Shown here in pieces: positions 25,051 to 33,686 of a DNA stretch of 64,000 nucleotides. The stretch's first letter is position 1, and every line of letters begins with the position of its first letter. The stretch covers positions 1,178,001 to 1,242,000 of the forward strand of contig NC_016051.1 in the NCBI RefSeq assembly GCF_000151205.2. Direction: 5' to 3'. The notes under the pieces were generated by a model. It saw nothing but the letters and a program-made list of their open reading frames with translations, was not told where the DNA came from and ran no database searches. The translations under genes were made by a program, and so were the position numbers. The DNA comes from Thermococcus sp. AM4 (GTDB taxonomy: Archaea > Methanobacteriota_B > Thermococci > Thermococcales > Thermococcaceae).

Positions 25051-25770
25051 ATGACACAGTTGAAGTCAGTGCAGGAGAAGATCAGGCTCGTTAACATGCT
25101 CAGGCTCCTCAAAAAGAGCTACACCTACGAGGAGCTCTCGAAGATAACCGGACTGCCGATAACGGTGCTGAACCGGTACGTCCGCGGAAAGGTGCTCCCA
25201 AGCACCGAGAGAACCAAGGCCCTCATCGAACTCCTCAGTCCCTACATAGATCTCAGGGCAGAGGTCAGGAAGAGGCTCAAGTTCGACAGCAGGGGATTCT
25301 TCGACACGATGGCGGTTTTGAGCGATACGTCGCTCATGACCCTCCTCTCCGAGGAGCTGGCCGGCAGGCTCTCAGAGCTGAACCCTGACAAGATCCTGAC
25401 TGCGGCGACCGATGGCATACCCTTCGCCGTCCACATCGGCAGACAGCTCGGCGTTGACGTCGTGTACGCCAAGAAGAAAAAGGAAGTCGGAGTTGAGAAG
25501 TTCTACGAAGTTAGCTACGTTCCAAGCGCCTCTGGAAGCGTTACAACGCTTTATCTGCCCTCGTGGGCCCTCAGCAAAGGGGACAGGGTTCTCATCGTGG
25601 ACGACGTCGTGAGGAGCGGGGAAACCCAGAGGGCACTCCTTGAGCTCGCCCTTCAGGCGGGGGCAAGGCCCGTGGGCATGGTCTTCCTGGTCAGCGTTGG
25701 CGAAACCGCGAAGAGGTTCGGGGAGGAGCACGGCATACCCGTGGAGAGCGTCATAACCCTCGAGAGGTAG
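25051..25770 (+). CDS. gfcR: GfcR-like regulator (HTH plus phosphoribosyltransferase domain)
   Basis: This 239-residue protein combines an N-terminal helix-turn-helix (LLKKSYTYEELSKITGLPITVLNRYVRGK, residues 20-48) with an orotate-type phosphoribosyltransferase domain bearing the PRPP motif VLIVDDVVRSGET. This architecture matches GfcR, a regulator of glycolytic and related genes in haloarchaea; in Thermococcales the target set is not known to me. The PRPP site may sense a sugar-phosphate or nucleotide ligand. ATG 25051 follows GGGGGTGA, and a TTTATACA box A at about 25007 fits an own promoter. Confidence 0.85.
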   Translation: MTQLKSVQEKIRLVNMLRLLKKSYTYEELSKITGLPITVLNRYVRGKVLPSTERTKALIELLSPYIDLRAEVRKRLKFDSRGFFDTMAVLSDTSLMTLLSEELAGRLSELNPDKILTAATDGIPFAVHIGRQLGVDVVYAKKKKEVGVEKFYEVSYVPSASGSVTTLYLPSWALSKGDRVLIVDDVVRSGETQRALLELALQAGARPVGMVFLVSVGETAKRFGEEHGIPVESVITLER

Positions 25771-25774
25771 GGCC

Positions 25775-26110
25775 ATGAAGTTCATGCTGTACAACGTTGA
25801 GGGGCTGAGCATACCGGTCGAGGCCGAACCCGGCCGGCCCTTTAAATTTAACTGTTCCGAGGAGGAGTGCGGAAAGAACTTGACGATAGAGGGCGTAATT
25901 CTCCCGGTCTCAGAGGACGAGTTCGCGGTCGTTCTAAACGCCACGATAGATGAAAACCCGGACTTCAAGGCCATAGAAGAGATAAAGGCGAGAAAGTACG
26001 TCTTCAAGGGAAAGGTCAACGGCGTTGAGGTCGTCCTTCCGGCAGAGACCTTTGAGGACTTTGCCAAGAGGTTCCTTGAAGCCGTTGATTCGGTCTTACT
26101 CCTCAGATAG
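25775..26110 (+). CDS. Protein of unknown function
   Basis: I do not recognise this acidic 111-residue protein. It has a mixed beta/alpha pattern, two cysteines in FNCSEEECGKNLT, and the C-terminal part FEDFAKRFLEAVDSVLLLR is helical. The start is four bases after the gfcR stop, so the two are probably co-transcribed. Its last 15 bases overlap the end of the convergent Lrp gene. Confidence 0.7.
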   Translation: MKFMLYNVEGLSIPVEAEPGRPFKFNCSEEECGKNLTIEGVILPVSEDEFAVVLNATIDENPDFKAIEEIKARKYVFKGKVNGVEVVLPAETFEDFAKRFLEAVDSVLLLR

Positions 26111-26554
26111 AGCCTCAAGGCTTATGGTGAAGTCCTCCTTGGCCACGTCCATGACGACGCTCGTGTTCGTCTTTTCAACTCCCTCGAGGGAGAGCAGCCA
26201 CTTAACGAACCTGTTCATGTCCGCCCTGTCCCGGAACTTCGCCACCGCGATTATGTCGTACTCCCCAGTCACATCGTAAACCTGCATGACCCTCGGATTC
26301 TTCGCGATTTCGCGCTCTATCCTCACGATTTCCCGTCCCCTCGCCTTTATCCCTATCACCGCGGTCAGGCCAAAGCCGACTTTCTCGTAGTCGATGGCCA
26401 CGCAGAAGCCCCTGATAACGCCGTTTTCCTCCATCCGCTTTATCCTGTTGTAGACAGTCCCGACGGCGACGTTGAGTTCCCTCGCTATTTCGCGATAGGA
26501 GAGCCTAGCGTTTCTCTGAAGGAGCTGAAGTATCTTGAGGTCGAGCTCGTCCAT
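26096..26554 (-). CDS. Lrp/AsnC-family transcriptional regulator
   Basis: This 152-residue protein is a full-length feast/famine regulator. The winged helix at residues 1-50 (DELDLKILQLLQRNARLSYREIARELNVAVGTVYNRIKRM) is followed by the RAM domain (residues 65-140). Such proteins form dimers and octamers and respond to amino acids. The start is taken as ATG 26554, six bases after a GGGGG run; ATG 26560 is an alternative. It is convergent with the preceding gene, with a 15-base overlap. Confidence 0.9.
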   Translation of the reverse strand: MDELDLKILQLLQRNARLSYREIARELNVAVGTVYNRIKRMEENGVIRGFCVAIDYEKVGFGLTAVIGIKARGREIVRIEREIAKNPRVMQVYDVTGEYDIIAVAKFRDRADMNRFVKWLLSLEGVEKTNTSVVMDVAKEDFTISLEALSEE

Positions 26555-26584
26555 ACCCATCCCCCAGCTTAATGCACCGTAAAC

Positions 26585-26592
26585 TTTAAATA
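26585..26592 (+). promoter_or_regulatory. TATA box of tRNA-Arg(CCT)
   Basis: Box A TTTAAATA begins 36 bases before the mature tRNA 5' end in the short gap between the divergent lrp gene and the tRNA. It may also help transcribe lrp on the other strand. Confidence 0.65.
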
Positions 26593-26620
26593 CCCACCGC
26601 TAAAGGAGATAGCGGGCAGT

Positions 26621-26695
26621 GGACCGGTAGCCTAGCCAGGATAGGGCGGCGGCCTCCTAAGCCGCAGGTCCGGGGTTCGAAGCCCCGCCGGTCCG
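26621..26695 (+). tRNA. tRNA-Arg (anticodon CCT)
   Basis: The acceptor strands GGACCGG (26621-26627) and CCGGTCC (26688-26694) pair, with discriminator G at 26695 and CCA encoded at 26696-26698. The anticodon arm GCGGC-CTCCTAA-GCCGC gives CCT. The T arm contains GGTTCGAAGCC. It is the second tRNA-Arg in the window. Confidence 0.96.
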
Positions 26696-26762
26696 CCAGT
26701 TTTAACGTTCCCGTTTAACAAAACCCATTTATACGCCTTTTCGGACTTTCTCCGGTGGTTGC

Positions 26763-27965
26763 ATGGCGTTCCTTAAGGTCGTTTCACTGGAGGAGGCCTT
26801 GGAGGTTATCAACTCCTTCCGGCTTGAACCCGAAGTGGAGACAGTCCCCCTCAGCGAGGCCCTCGGCAGGGTTCTGGCAAAGGACGTTCTCTCCCCGATA
26901 GACGTTCCGCCCTTCGACCGCGCCACAGTCGATGGATACGCGGTTCGGGCTGAGGACACGTTCATGGCGAGCGAAAGCGAACCGGTCAGGCTGAGGGTCA
27001 TCGGGGAGGTTCACGCCGGCGAGGAACCCAAGCTCAGGATCGAGAAGGGCCTGGCCGTTTACATTTCAACGGGCGCTCCCCTGCCCGAGGGGGCCGACGC
27101 GGTGATACAGTTCGAGGACGTCGATCGCGTTGGAGACGAGATTCTCATCTACAAGCCAGCCTACCCGGGACTCGGCGTCATGAAGAGGGGAACCGACATC
27201 CCCTCCGGCAAACTGCTCCTAAAGAGGGGCACGAGGCTCGGGTTCAAAGAGACCGCACTCCTGTCCGCGGTTGGTCTTGCGGAGGTTCCCCTCTTCAGAA
27301 AACCGAAGGTTGCCGTGATAAGCACGGGAAACGAGGTAACTCTCCCCGGAAACGAGCTCAAACCCGGGCAGATATACGACATAAACGGGAGGGCGATAGC
27401 AGACGCCGTGAGGGAGCTCGGCGGTGAGGCCTGCTTCCTCGGCGTTTCCGGCGACGATCCGAAGGCCCTCGCGGAGATGATACTCAACGGGGTCGCGAGC
27501 TGCGATATCGTCGTCCTCAGCGGCGGCGCGAGCGGAGGGATGAGGGACCTGACGAGCTCCACGATAGAACGTCTAGGCAGGGTTCACGTGCACGGCATAG
27601 CGATTCAGCCGGGCAAACCCACAATAATCGGCGAGATCGATGGAAAGCCCGTCTTCGGCCTCCCCGGCTATCCGACGAGCTGTCTGACAAACTTCACCCT
27701 GCTCGTGGCTCCCCTCCTCAGAAGGCTCATCGGGAGGGAAAGCGAGGTCAGAAAGGTCAGGAAGAGGCTCGCCCACAAGGTCTTCTCGGTGAAGGGCAGG
27801 AGGCAGTTCCTCCCGGTGAGGATTGAGGGCGAAAAGGCCGTTCCGATACTCAAGGGGAGCGGTGCCGTTACGAGCTTCATCGATGCGGACGGCTTCATCG
27901 AGGTTCCGGAGAACGTGGAGATACTCGAGGCGGGGGAGGAAGTCGAGGTCACGTTCTTCGGATGA
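26763..27965 (+). CDS. moeA: Molybdopterin molybdotransferase MoeA
   Basis: This 400-residue cytosolic enzyme inserts molybdenum or tungsten into molybdopterin; Thermococcales use tungsten. Visible features are the N-terminal PPFDRATVDGYAV motif, the MoCF-binding-like domain with VISTGNEV and LSGGASGGMRDL, and GLPGYPTSCLTNF, followed by a C-terminal beta-barrel (residues 325-400). The length is typical of single MoeA without fused extra domains. It is preceded by an ATTTATACG box A at about 26728. Confidence 0.95.
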   Translation: MAFLKVVSLEEALEVINSFRLEPEVETVPLSEALGRVLAKDVLSPIDVPPFDRATVDGYAVRAEDTFMASESEPVRLRVIGEVHAGEEPKLRIEKGLAVYISTGAPLPEGADAVIQFEDVDRVGDEILIYKPAYPGLGVMKRGTDIPSGKLLLKRGTRLGFKETALLSAVGLAEVPLFRKPKVAVISTGNEVTLPGNELKPGQIYDINGRAIADAVRELGGEACFLGVSGDDPKALAEMILNGVASCDIVVLSGGASGGMRDLTSSTIERLGRVHVHGIAIQPGKPTIIGEIDGKPVFGLPGYPTSCLTNFTLLVAPLLRRLIGRESEVRKVRKRLAHKVFSVKGRRQFLPVRIEGEKAVPILKGSGAVTSFIDADGFIEVPENVEILEAGEEVEVTFFG

Positions 27966-28021
27966 AGCCCCATCAAAATCTTTTTTAACGCCCCCTCGTT
28001 TCTCATTCTTAGGTGTTGGCT

Positions 28022-29389
28022 ATGCTCGACATAAAGCTCATCCGCGAAAAGCCCGAGCTGGTGAAGAAGGACCTCCTCAAGAGGGGCGAAACCGAGAAGG
28101 TCAAATGGATTGACGAAATCCTCGAACTCGACAGGAAGTGGCGCGAGAACCTGAAGAAAATCAACCAGCTCAGGAAGGAGCGCAACCAGCTGGCTGTACA
28201 GATAGGAAAGCGCAAGAAGGCTGGAGAGCCGGTAGAAGAGCTCCTCGCGAGGAGCAACGAGATAGTGAAGCAGATTGAGGAACTCGAGAGGGAAGTTGAA
28301 GAGCTGAGGAAGAAAATAGACTACTACCTGTGGCGTTTGCCCAACATCACCCACGAGAGCGTTCCGGTTGGTGAAAGCGACGAGGACAACGTGCCGATTA
28401 GGTTCTGGGGCAAGGCCAAGGTCTGGGAAGGCTTCCTCGAGACCTTCAAGGAGCAGAGCCTTGGAAAGATGGAGTACGAGCTCCTGAGCTGGAGACCGAG
28501 GCTTCACGTTGACATGCTCGAGCTTTTGAGGGGAGCAGACCTCGAGAGGGCTGCGAAGGTGAGCGGTTCGCGCTTCTACTACCTCCTCAACGAGCTGGTC
28601 ATACTGGACTTGGCCTTAATCCGCTTCGCCCTCGACAAGCTAATCGAGAAGGGCTTCACGCCTGTGATTCCACCTTACATGGTGCGCAGGTTCGTCGAGG
28701 AAGGCGCTACCACCTTCGATGACTTCGAGGACGTTATATACAAGGTCGAAGGCGAAGACCTCTACCTGATTCCGACGGCGGAGCACCCGCTAGCGGGCAT
28801 GCACGCCAACGAAATCCTCGACGGAAAAGATTTGCCCCTCCTCTACGTCGGCGTTAGCCCGTGCTTCAGGAAAGAGGCCGGAACGGCTGGAAAAGACACC
28901 AAGGGAATATTCAGGGTGCACCAGTTCCACAAGGTCGAGCAGTTCGTCTATTCCCGCCCGGAGGAGAGCTGGGAGTGGCACGAGAAAATCATAGCCAACG
29001 CCGAGGAGATATTCCAGGAGCTTGAGATTCCCTACCGCGTCGTCAACATCTGCACCGGCGATTTGGGTTACGTTGCAGCTAAAAAGTACGACATCGAGGC
29101 CTGGATGGCGGGCCAGGGCAAGTTCAGGGAGGTTGTCTCTGCCAGCAACTGCACCGACTGGCAGGCGAGGCGCTTGAACATCCGCTTCCGCGACAAGACC
29201 CACGAGAAGCCGAAGTTCGTCCACACGCTGAATTCAACGGCGATAGCGACTTCGAGGGCAATCGTCGCCATACTCGAGAACCACCAGACAGAGGAAGGAA
29301 TCGTCAAGCTCCCGAAGGCCCTCTGGAAGTATACGGGCTTCAAGGAGATTCTGCCCGCGAACATGAAGGAGAAGTGCTGTCAGGGCTGA
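28022..29389 (+). CDS. serS: Seryl-tRNA synthetase
   Basis: This 455-residue class II synthetase is of the common (not methanogen-type) kind. An N-terminal antiparallel coiled coil that grips tRNA-Ser covers residues 25-105 (rich in Lys, Glu and Leu). The catalytic core has motif 2 (FRKEAGTAGKDTKGIFRVHQF) and motif 3 (TLNSTAIATSRAIVAILE). ATG 28022 is used; a GTG nine bases upstream overlaps the AGGTG site. Its partner tRNA-Ser(TGA) is also in the window. Confidence 0.96.
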   Translation: MLDIKLIREKPELVKKDLLKRGETEKVKWIDEILELDRKWRENLKKINQLRKERNQLAVQIGKRKKAGEPVEELLARSNEIVKQIEELEREVEELRKKIDYYLWRLPNITHESVPVGESDEDNVPIRFWGKAKVWEGFLETFKEQSLGKMEYELLSWRPRLHVDMLELLRGADLERAAKVSGSRFYYLLNELVILDLALIRFALDKLIEKGFTPVIPPYMVRRFVEEGATTFDDFEDVIYKVEGEDLYLIPTAEHPLAGMHANEILDGKDLPLLYVGVSPCFRKEAGTAGKDTKGIFRVHQFHKVEQFVYSRPEESWEWHEKIIANAEEIFQELEIPYRVVNICTGDLGYVAAKKYDIEAWMAGQGKFREVVSASNCTDWQARRLNIRFRDKTHEKPKFVHTLNSTAIATSRAIVAILENHQTEEGIVKLPKALWKYTGFKEILPANMKEKCCQG

Positions 29390-29429
29390 ATCCTTTTCTC
29401 CTTTTGTTTGCCATAGTCCACGCTTCTTG

Positions 29430-29478
29430 GACAGTATGTAGTACAAGAGTTTATAAAGGGTTGTACTGTATGTAGTCC
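29430..29478. promoter_or_regulatory. Repeat-flanked promoter of the DUF4143 ATPase
   Basis: Box A TTTATAAA (29450-29457) is bracketed by an inverted repeat, GTACAA (29441-29446) and TTGTAC (29461-29466). The nine-base word GTATGTAGT occurs on both sides as a direct repeat, at 29434-29442 and 29468-29476. A second small dyad GTCCA-N7-TGGAC lies just upstream at about 29417-29433. Such symmetry around a TATA box suggests a repressor site. Confidence 0.5.
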
Positions 29479-29488
29479 ATGATGAGTC

Positions 29489-30745
29489 ATGATTGAGAGG
29501 GAAACCTGGGCCGAGGTCGTTCTCGATTACCGTTTGCTTCCCTTCGAGGGCATAGAGCGAGAAATAGAAGTTAAACTTCCCAACACCCAAATGGCGGTGG
29601 CGATAATCGGGCCGAGAAGGGTGGGGAAGACTTACCTCATGCGCCAAATTATGGAGAGGCTTAAGTCCGAGGGCGTCCCCAAGGAGGGCATCGCCTACGT
29701 GAACCTTGAGGACCCAAGGCTCGTTGGAGCTTCCCTTGATGATCTGATGACCCTGCTCGAAGTTCTGAGGGAGATGGGAGGAGAAAAGTTCTACCTCTTC
29801 CTCGATGAGGTTCAGGCGGTTGAGGGCTGGGAGCGCTTCGTTCGATATCTTCTCGACACAGGCCACAGGGTCTTTGTCTCAGGCTCCTCCTCAAAGCTCC
29901 TTTCGAAAGAGATAGCGACCCAGCTGAGGGGTCGTTCTATAGAAGTTCGCGTCTTTCCCTTCTCGTTCCGCGAGTTCCTGAGGGCCAGGGAATTCCAGTT
30001 CAAGCGCTACCTTTCTAGCACTGAAAAGGCCCGCCTCAGGGCGCTTCTTGGGGAGTACCTGGAGTGGGGAGGCTACCCAGAGGCCGTGCTCAACCCCCAC
30101 ATGAGGATTGAAGTCCTGAAGGGAATCCTTGACCTTGCAATATACCGCGACATCGTGGAGCGCTGGGAGGTTAGAAACGTCTCCGCTTTACGTTTGCTCC
30201 TCAAAATCCTCGCCCGCTCAAGCCATCTCACGCTCACAAAAGCGTATTCGACGATGAAGAGTCTCGGAATCTCGATAGGCAAGGGGACGGTTGCGGATTA
30301 CCTTGAATACCTGAGCGATGCCTTCATACTGCACAGGCTTCCCCCCTACGTGAAGTCCTATAAGAAGGCTGAACTGCTCGGCTTCAAGCCTTACCTCGTT
30401 GATAACGGCCTCCTCCGAATTATGGGGGTCAAAGACAGAGGGAGATTGCTCGAAAACCTCGTCATGGTCGAGCTCCTCAGGAGGGGCTTTGAGCCGGGGG
30501 AGAATTTGTTCTACGTCCCCGGCGACGGCTGGGAGGCGGATTTCCTCGCTGGAGACGAGCTGATTCAGGTTAGCTACGAACTCCACCCGCTCAACAGGGA
30601 GCGTGAGCTTGGAGCGCTCGCGAAAGCAGTGAAGAGAACCGACGCCGAAAGGCTCACGGTCGTTACCTTCGCGGATAAGGAAAGTGTCGAGCTGAACGGG
30701 AAAAGAATTGAGGTCGTCCCGCTCCACGAGTGGCTTCTCCGCTAA
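29489..30745 (+). CDS. AAA-type ATPase with DUF4143 domain
   Basis: This 418-residue protein is a mobile-type archaeal ATPase. The Walker A motif is IGPRRVGKT near residue 40, Walker B is FYLFLDEVQ near residue 100, and VFVSGSSSKLLSKEI is a sensor-like segment. The C-terminal DUF4143 part ends with an EADFLAGDELIQVSYEL stretch that resembles a PD-(D/E)xK nuclease-like core. The family is widespread as accessory genes in archaea, often beside toxin-antitoxin loci, and its function is unknown. It has its own repeat-flanked promoter and overlaps the convergent vapC by four bases. Confidence 0.88.
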   Translation: MIERETWAEVVLDYRLLPFEGIEREIEVKLPNTQMAVAIIGPRRVGKTYLMRQIMERLKSEGVPKEGIAYVNLEDPRLVGASLDDLMTLLEVLREMGGEKFYLFLDEVQAVEGWERFVRYLLDTGHRVFVSGSSSKLLSKEIATQLRGRSIEVRVFPFSFREFLRAREFQFKRYLSSTEKARLRALLGEYLEWGGYPEAVLNPHMRIEVLKGILDLAIYRDIVERWEVRNVSALRLLLKILARSSHLTLTKAYSTMKSLGISIGKGTVADYLEYLSDAFILHRLPPYVKSYKKAELLGFKPYLVDNGLLRIMGVKDRGRLLENLVMVELLRRGFEPGENLFYVPGDGWEADFLAGDELIQVSYELHPLNRERELGALAKAVKRTDAERLTVVTFADKESVELNGKRIEVVPLHEWLLR

Positions 30746-31206
30746 CCTAAGAGACCCAAAAGTTCCTCTTTCGAGGATACGATGTGGAGGTTCTCTTTTC
30801 GGCCAAGCTCCGTGAAGTCCTCATCAAGGGTTATTATCCCGTCAAGTTTGTAGAAGAGGGCCGTTGCACCGATAAGGGCATCGTTGGGCAAAAGGCCGTA
30901 CTTCTCAATGAGCTCTTTTGATATGTTGAAGATAAACTCGTTAGTTTCGAGGAACCGAAACAGCGAGAGAAGCTCATAAACTGGCTCTTTTCTGACTGCT
31001 TTAACGAGTTCTGGCCTTTTCTTCAGCGTTCTAAAACTCCTGCCTGTTGTGAACTTTAGGTAGATAAAAATGACTTCAGACGCTACCGTTTCGTTGATGT
31101 ATCCAGCCACGTTCTCCTCAACAATCGCTTCGAGTATTTCTGTTGCCTCTGGGTTTCCCTTCAGGTGCTCCACGAGAACCGTTGAGTCAACCATAAAGCT
31201 CTTCAT
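30742..31206 (-). CDS. vapC: PIN-domain toxin, VapC-like
   Basis: This 154-residue protein is a PIN-domain ribonuclease. Acidic residues expected at the metal site are visible in MVDSTVLVEHL (Asp near residue 7), VASEVIF (Glu), LPNDALIGATA (Asp) and ITLDEDF (Asp). VapC toxins cut tRNA or rRNA and are held inactive by a cognate antitoxin. The antitoxin reading frame ends 20 bases inside this gene, which indicates coupled translation. Confidence 0.88.
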   Translation of the reverse strand: MKSFMVDSTVLVEHLKGNPEATEILEAIVEENVAGYINETVASEVIFIYLKFTTGRSFRTLKKRPELVKAVRKEPVYELLSLFRFLETNEFIFNISKELIEKYGLLPNDALIGATALFYKLDGIITLDEDFTELGRKENLHIVSSKEELLGLLG

Positions 31207-31357
31207 ACAGCTCCACCTTGAGTTCCTTGGCTGGCTTTGGGGTTTTCAGGATTCCTGCGGTCTTTTTCAGAATCTCCCGCCTCTTTTCAAGTTCCTGGAG
31301 GTACAGGCGAACCTTTCTCTCAAGCTCCTTTGGAACCTTCAAATCTACAGTCTCCAC
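31187..31357 (-). CDS. vapB: Small VapB-like antitoxin
   Basis: This 56-residue frame starts at GTG 31357 behind GGTGGG and ends at 31187. It begins ETVDLKVPKELERKVRLYL, like the antitoxins whose strand-helix start binds DNA, and is rich in Lys and Glu through a single long helix (EKRREILKKTAGIL), ending ELYEELYG. It overlaps the toxin start by 20 bases in another frame, the normal order for vapBC. At 56 residues it is below common gene-size cut-offs. Confidence 0.75.
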   Translation of the reverse strand: METVDLKVPKELERKVRLYLQELEKRREILKKTAGILKTPKPAKELKVELYEELYG

Positions 31358-31400
31358 GTTCCCACCATTCCTGATTTCTCGGAGAAGAATATAAGGATTG

Positions 31401-32105
31401 CTAGACCCCTCCCCGCTCCCTCACCTTCCTCCTGACGTTCGGGTCGCGGTCGGCGATGATTTTTAGGGCTTCCTCAAAGGTCATCCAGTCCGGAACTTCT
31501 TCGTTGAGATAAATGCCCGTCCTTCCAATCGCGTCCCTCCTCGTGAGGACGTGAACGCGCTCTTTAACGATGTCAACGCTAACGCCGAGGATTTTCGCCA
31601 CCTCGCTCTCCCTTCCAACGACTTCGCGCTCGATGTGGCCCCTCTCGGTGGGAATTATCAGAATCAGCTTCTTATTCACTCCCGGAACGCGCTCCTTCGT
31701 CTTGACGCCCCACAAATCAACGGCCCCTCCCCAGCGGTAGAAGTCCAGCTCCCTGTCGGTCGGCTCGATGAGGGGAAACGTCACGGTCGTTTCTTCGTCA
31801 ATCTCAATCACTCCCTTTATCAGGTGCCAGGGGGTTGCCATGACTATCTTCCTTCTCCTCACGAGGCCCTCTAGAGCCAGCTCTATGAGGTAGCTCGGGA
31901 CCTTAATGGGGATAAAGATGTCCACATCGCTGTCCCTTCTCACGTCGCCCCTCGCGACGCTCCCGTAGAGCAGGGGGTCGAACTGTGCGAGACGCTCCAT
32001 TATGGCTAAGGCCTTCTCGCGCTTCTCCCAGAGGTAGCGCCATCTCTTTGGGGTGTAGATGATTTCCCTCTCGTCCCAGACGCGGACTACCTTTTCCCTC
32101 GGCAT
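31401..32105 (-). CDS. Nucleotidyltransferase-domain protein
   Basis: This protein of about 234 residues has the polymerase-beta-type nucleotidyltransferase motif LLYGSVARGDVRRDSDVDIFI (Gly-Ser, then Asp-x-Asp) near residues 50-70. The C-terminal part (residues 160-234) contains VAKILGVSVDIVKERVHVLTRRDAIG, which could be a helix-turn-helix-like segment. It is larger than MNT antitoxins and no HEPN partner is adjacent. The start is not sure (ATG 32105 or GTG 32126). Substrate unknown. Confidence 0.8.
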   Translation of the reverse strand: MPREKVVRVWDEREIIYTPKRWRYLWEKREKALAIMERLAQFDPLLYGSVARGDVRRDSDVDIFIPIKVPSYLIELALEGLVRRRKIVMATPWHLIKGVIEIDEETTVTFPLIEPTDRELDFYRWGGAVDLWGVKTKERVPGVNKKLILIIPTERGHIEREVVGRESEVAKILGVSVDIVKERVHVLTRRDAIGRTGIYLNEEVPDWMTFEEALKIIADRDPNVRRKVRERGGV

Positions 32106-32167
32106 CGCATCAGGTTCACCGCTCACCTTTTTAAGGGGATCGTCGAGAGCGAGCTTTGGTGGAAAAG

Positions 32168-32593
32168 ATGCCGGTGATAGGGATCAATCTGACGAAGATA
32201 GAGTTCGAGAAGAGGGGAGTGCCGCCCATCGGGGGGAGGATCGAGGTCAACCTGACGCCGAAGGTCAGGGACATGAGGCTCGGGGAGATCAGGAGCCCCA
32301 CCGGTCGGATGAACGGGGTTGAGGTGCTCTTCAAGTACGAGATAACCTACAGGCCAGAGATAGCTGAGGGGCTCATCGAGGGGGCCGTTATGTACCTGCC
32401 GCAGAGGAAGGAGGACGTGGACAGGATCCTGGACACGTGGGAAGCCGAGAGGAAGGTTCCCCCGGAGGTTTTCGCGGAGATCATAAACTTCCTCACGGCC
32501 GAGATAAGTCCGCTCCTCTTCGTCATCGCCAAGGAAATGCGCCTCCCGTACCACATTCCCCTGCCGAGGGTCGAGATAAAGCCGCAGGGGTGA
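32168..32593 (+). CDS. Conserved-looking protein of unknown function
   Basis: I do not recognise this 141-residue protein. It is beta-rich in the first two thirds (IGINLTKIEFEKRG, RIEVNLTPKVRDMRLGEI, GVEVLFKYEITY) and has a helical C-terminal part (VFAEIINFLTAEISPLLFVIAKEMRL). ATG 32168 lies six bases after GGTGG. It lies seven bases upstream of the Sua5 gene, so the two are probably co-transcribed. Function unknown. Confidence 0.72.
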   Translation: MPVIGINLTKIEFEKRGVPPIGGRIEVNLTPKVRDMRLGEIRSPTGRMNGVEVLFKYEITYRPEIAEGLIEGAVMYLPQRKEDVDRILDTWEAERKVPPEVFAEIINFLTAEISPLLFVIAKEMRLPYHIPLPRVEIKPQG

Positions 32594-32600
32594 GAGCCCG

Positions 32601-33632
32601 GTGACCATCGTCATCCCGATGAAGGCCGGCCCGGATGAGAGGCTGAGGGTCGCCGCGAGGCTGATAAGGGAGGGGAAGCTCGTCGCTTTTCCTACCGAGA
32701 CGGTTTACGGACTCGGTGCCGATGCACTCAATGAAAAGGCCGTTAGAAGGATATTCGAGGCCAAGGGCAGGCCAGCGGATAACCCACTCATAATCCACAT
32801 AGCCGAAAGGGAGTGGCTCTTCGAGCTCGCGAGAGATATTCCCGAAAAGGCACTTGAACTCGCCGAGCGCTTCTGGCCGGGACCTCTAACCCTCGTCCTG
32901 CCCAAGGGGGAGAGGGTTCCGTCGGTAACTACCGGCGGTCTCGACACGGTGGCCGTGAGAATGCCCGCCCATCCGATAGCGCTTGAGCTCATAAGGCTCA
33001 GCGGAAGGCCGGTAGCGGCTCCCTCCGCCAACATAAGCGGAAAACCCAGCCCGACCGACGCGGATCACGTCGTGGACGATTTCTACGGCAGGATCGAGTG
33101 CATAGTTGACGGAGGCCCAACCTGGATCGGCGTCGAGTCAACGGTTCTGGACCTCACCGGGGACGTTCCGGTTCTCCTAAGGCCCGGAGGCCTCCCCCTG
33201 GAGGAGATCGAGATGGTCGTCGGCAGGGTCGAGATTCACCCGGCGGTGAAGGGAGTTGAGGTCGATCTCGCGAGGGCCCCGGGAATGAAGTACAAGCACT
33301 ACTCCCCAAACGCCCAGGTTATTGTCGTTGAGGGATCGAGGAATGCAGTCAGGGAAAAGATAGACGAGCTGGTCAGGGAGTTCAGGGGAAAGGGCCTCAG
33401 GGTTGGCGTCATGGCAACGGAGGAGCACGGGGCGGATGCATTCTTCCACCTCGGGGAGAGCACGGAAGATGTGGCGAGAAACGTTTTCCGCGCGCTCAGA
33501 GAGCTCGACAAGGCGGGCGTGGACGTGATAATAGCGGAGGGCGTGGAGGAGAGGGGTCTTGGACTGGCGGTGATGAACCGCCTGAGAAAGGCCGCCGGCT
33601 ACCGGGTGATCCGGGCGGATAAGCTTAAATAG
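32601..33632 (+). CDS. sua5: L-threonylcarbamoyladenylate synthase (Sua5)
   Basis: This 343-residue protein makes the threonylcarbamoyl-AMP used for the t6A37 modification of ANN-decoding tRNAs. The N-terminal YrdC domain (residues 10-205) contains FPTETVYGLGADAL and PSANISGKPSPT; the C-terminal Sua5 domain starts after a linker with the family segment APGMKYKHYSP. It is the long two-domain form. It begins with GTG 32601 after GGGGTGAGAG. Confidence 0.94.
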   Translation: MTIVIPMKAGPDERLRVAARLIREGKLVAFPTETVYGLGADALNEKAVRRIFEAKGRPADNPLIIHIAEREWLFELARDIPEKALELAERFWPGPLTLVLPKGERVPSVTTGGLDTVAVRMPAHPIALELIRLSGRPVAAPSANISGKPSPTDADHVVDDFYGRIECIVDGGPTWIGVESTVLDLTGDVPVLLRPGGLPLEEIEMVVGRVEIHPAVKGVEVDLARAPGMKYKHYSPNAQVIVVEGSRNAVREKIDELVREFRGKGLRVGVMATEEHGADAFFHLGESTEDVARNVFRALRELDKAGVDVIIAEGVEERGLGLAVMNRLRKAAGYRVIRADKLK

Positions 33633-33686
33633 AAAAATCTCCAAGGGATCCCATGGGTGCGACCCTTAAATCACGGGGTGAGAACG

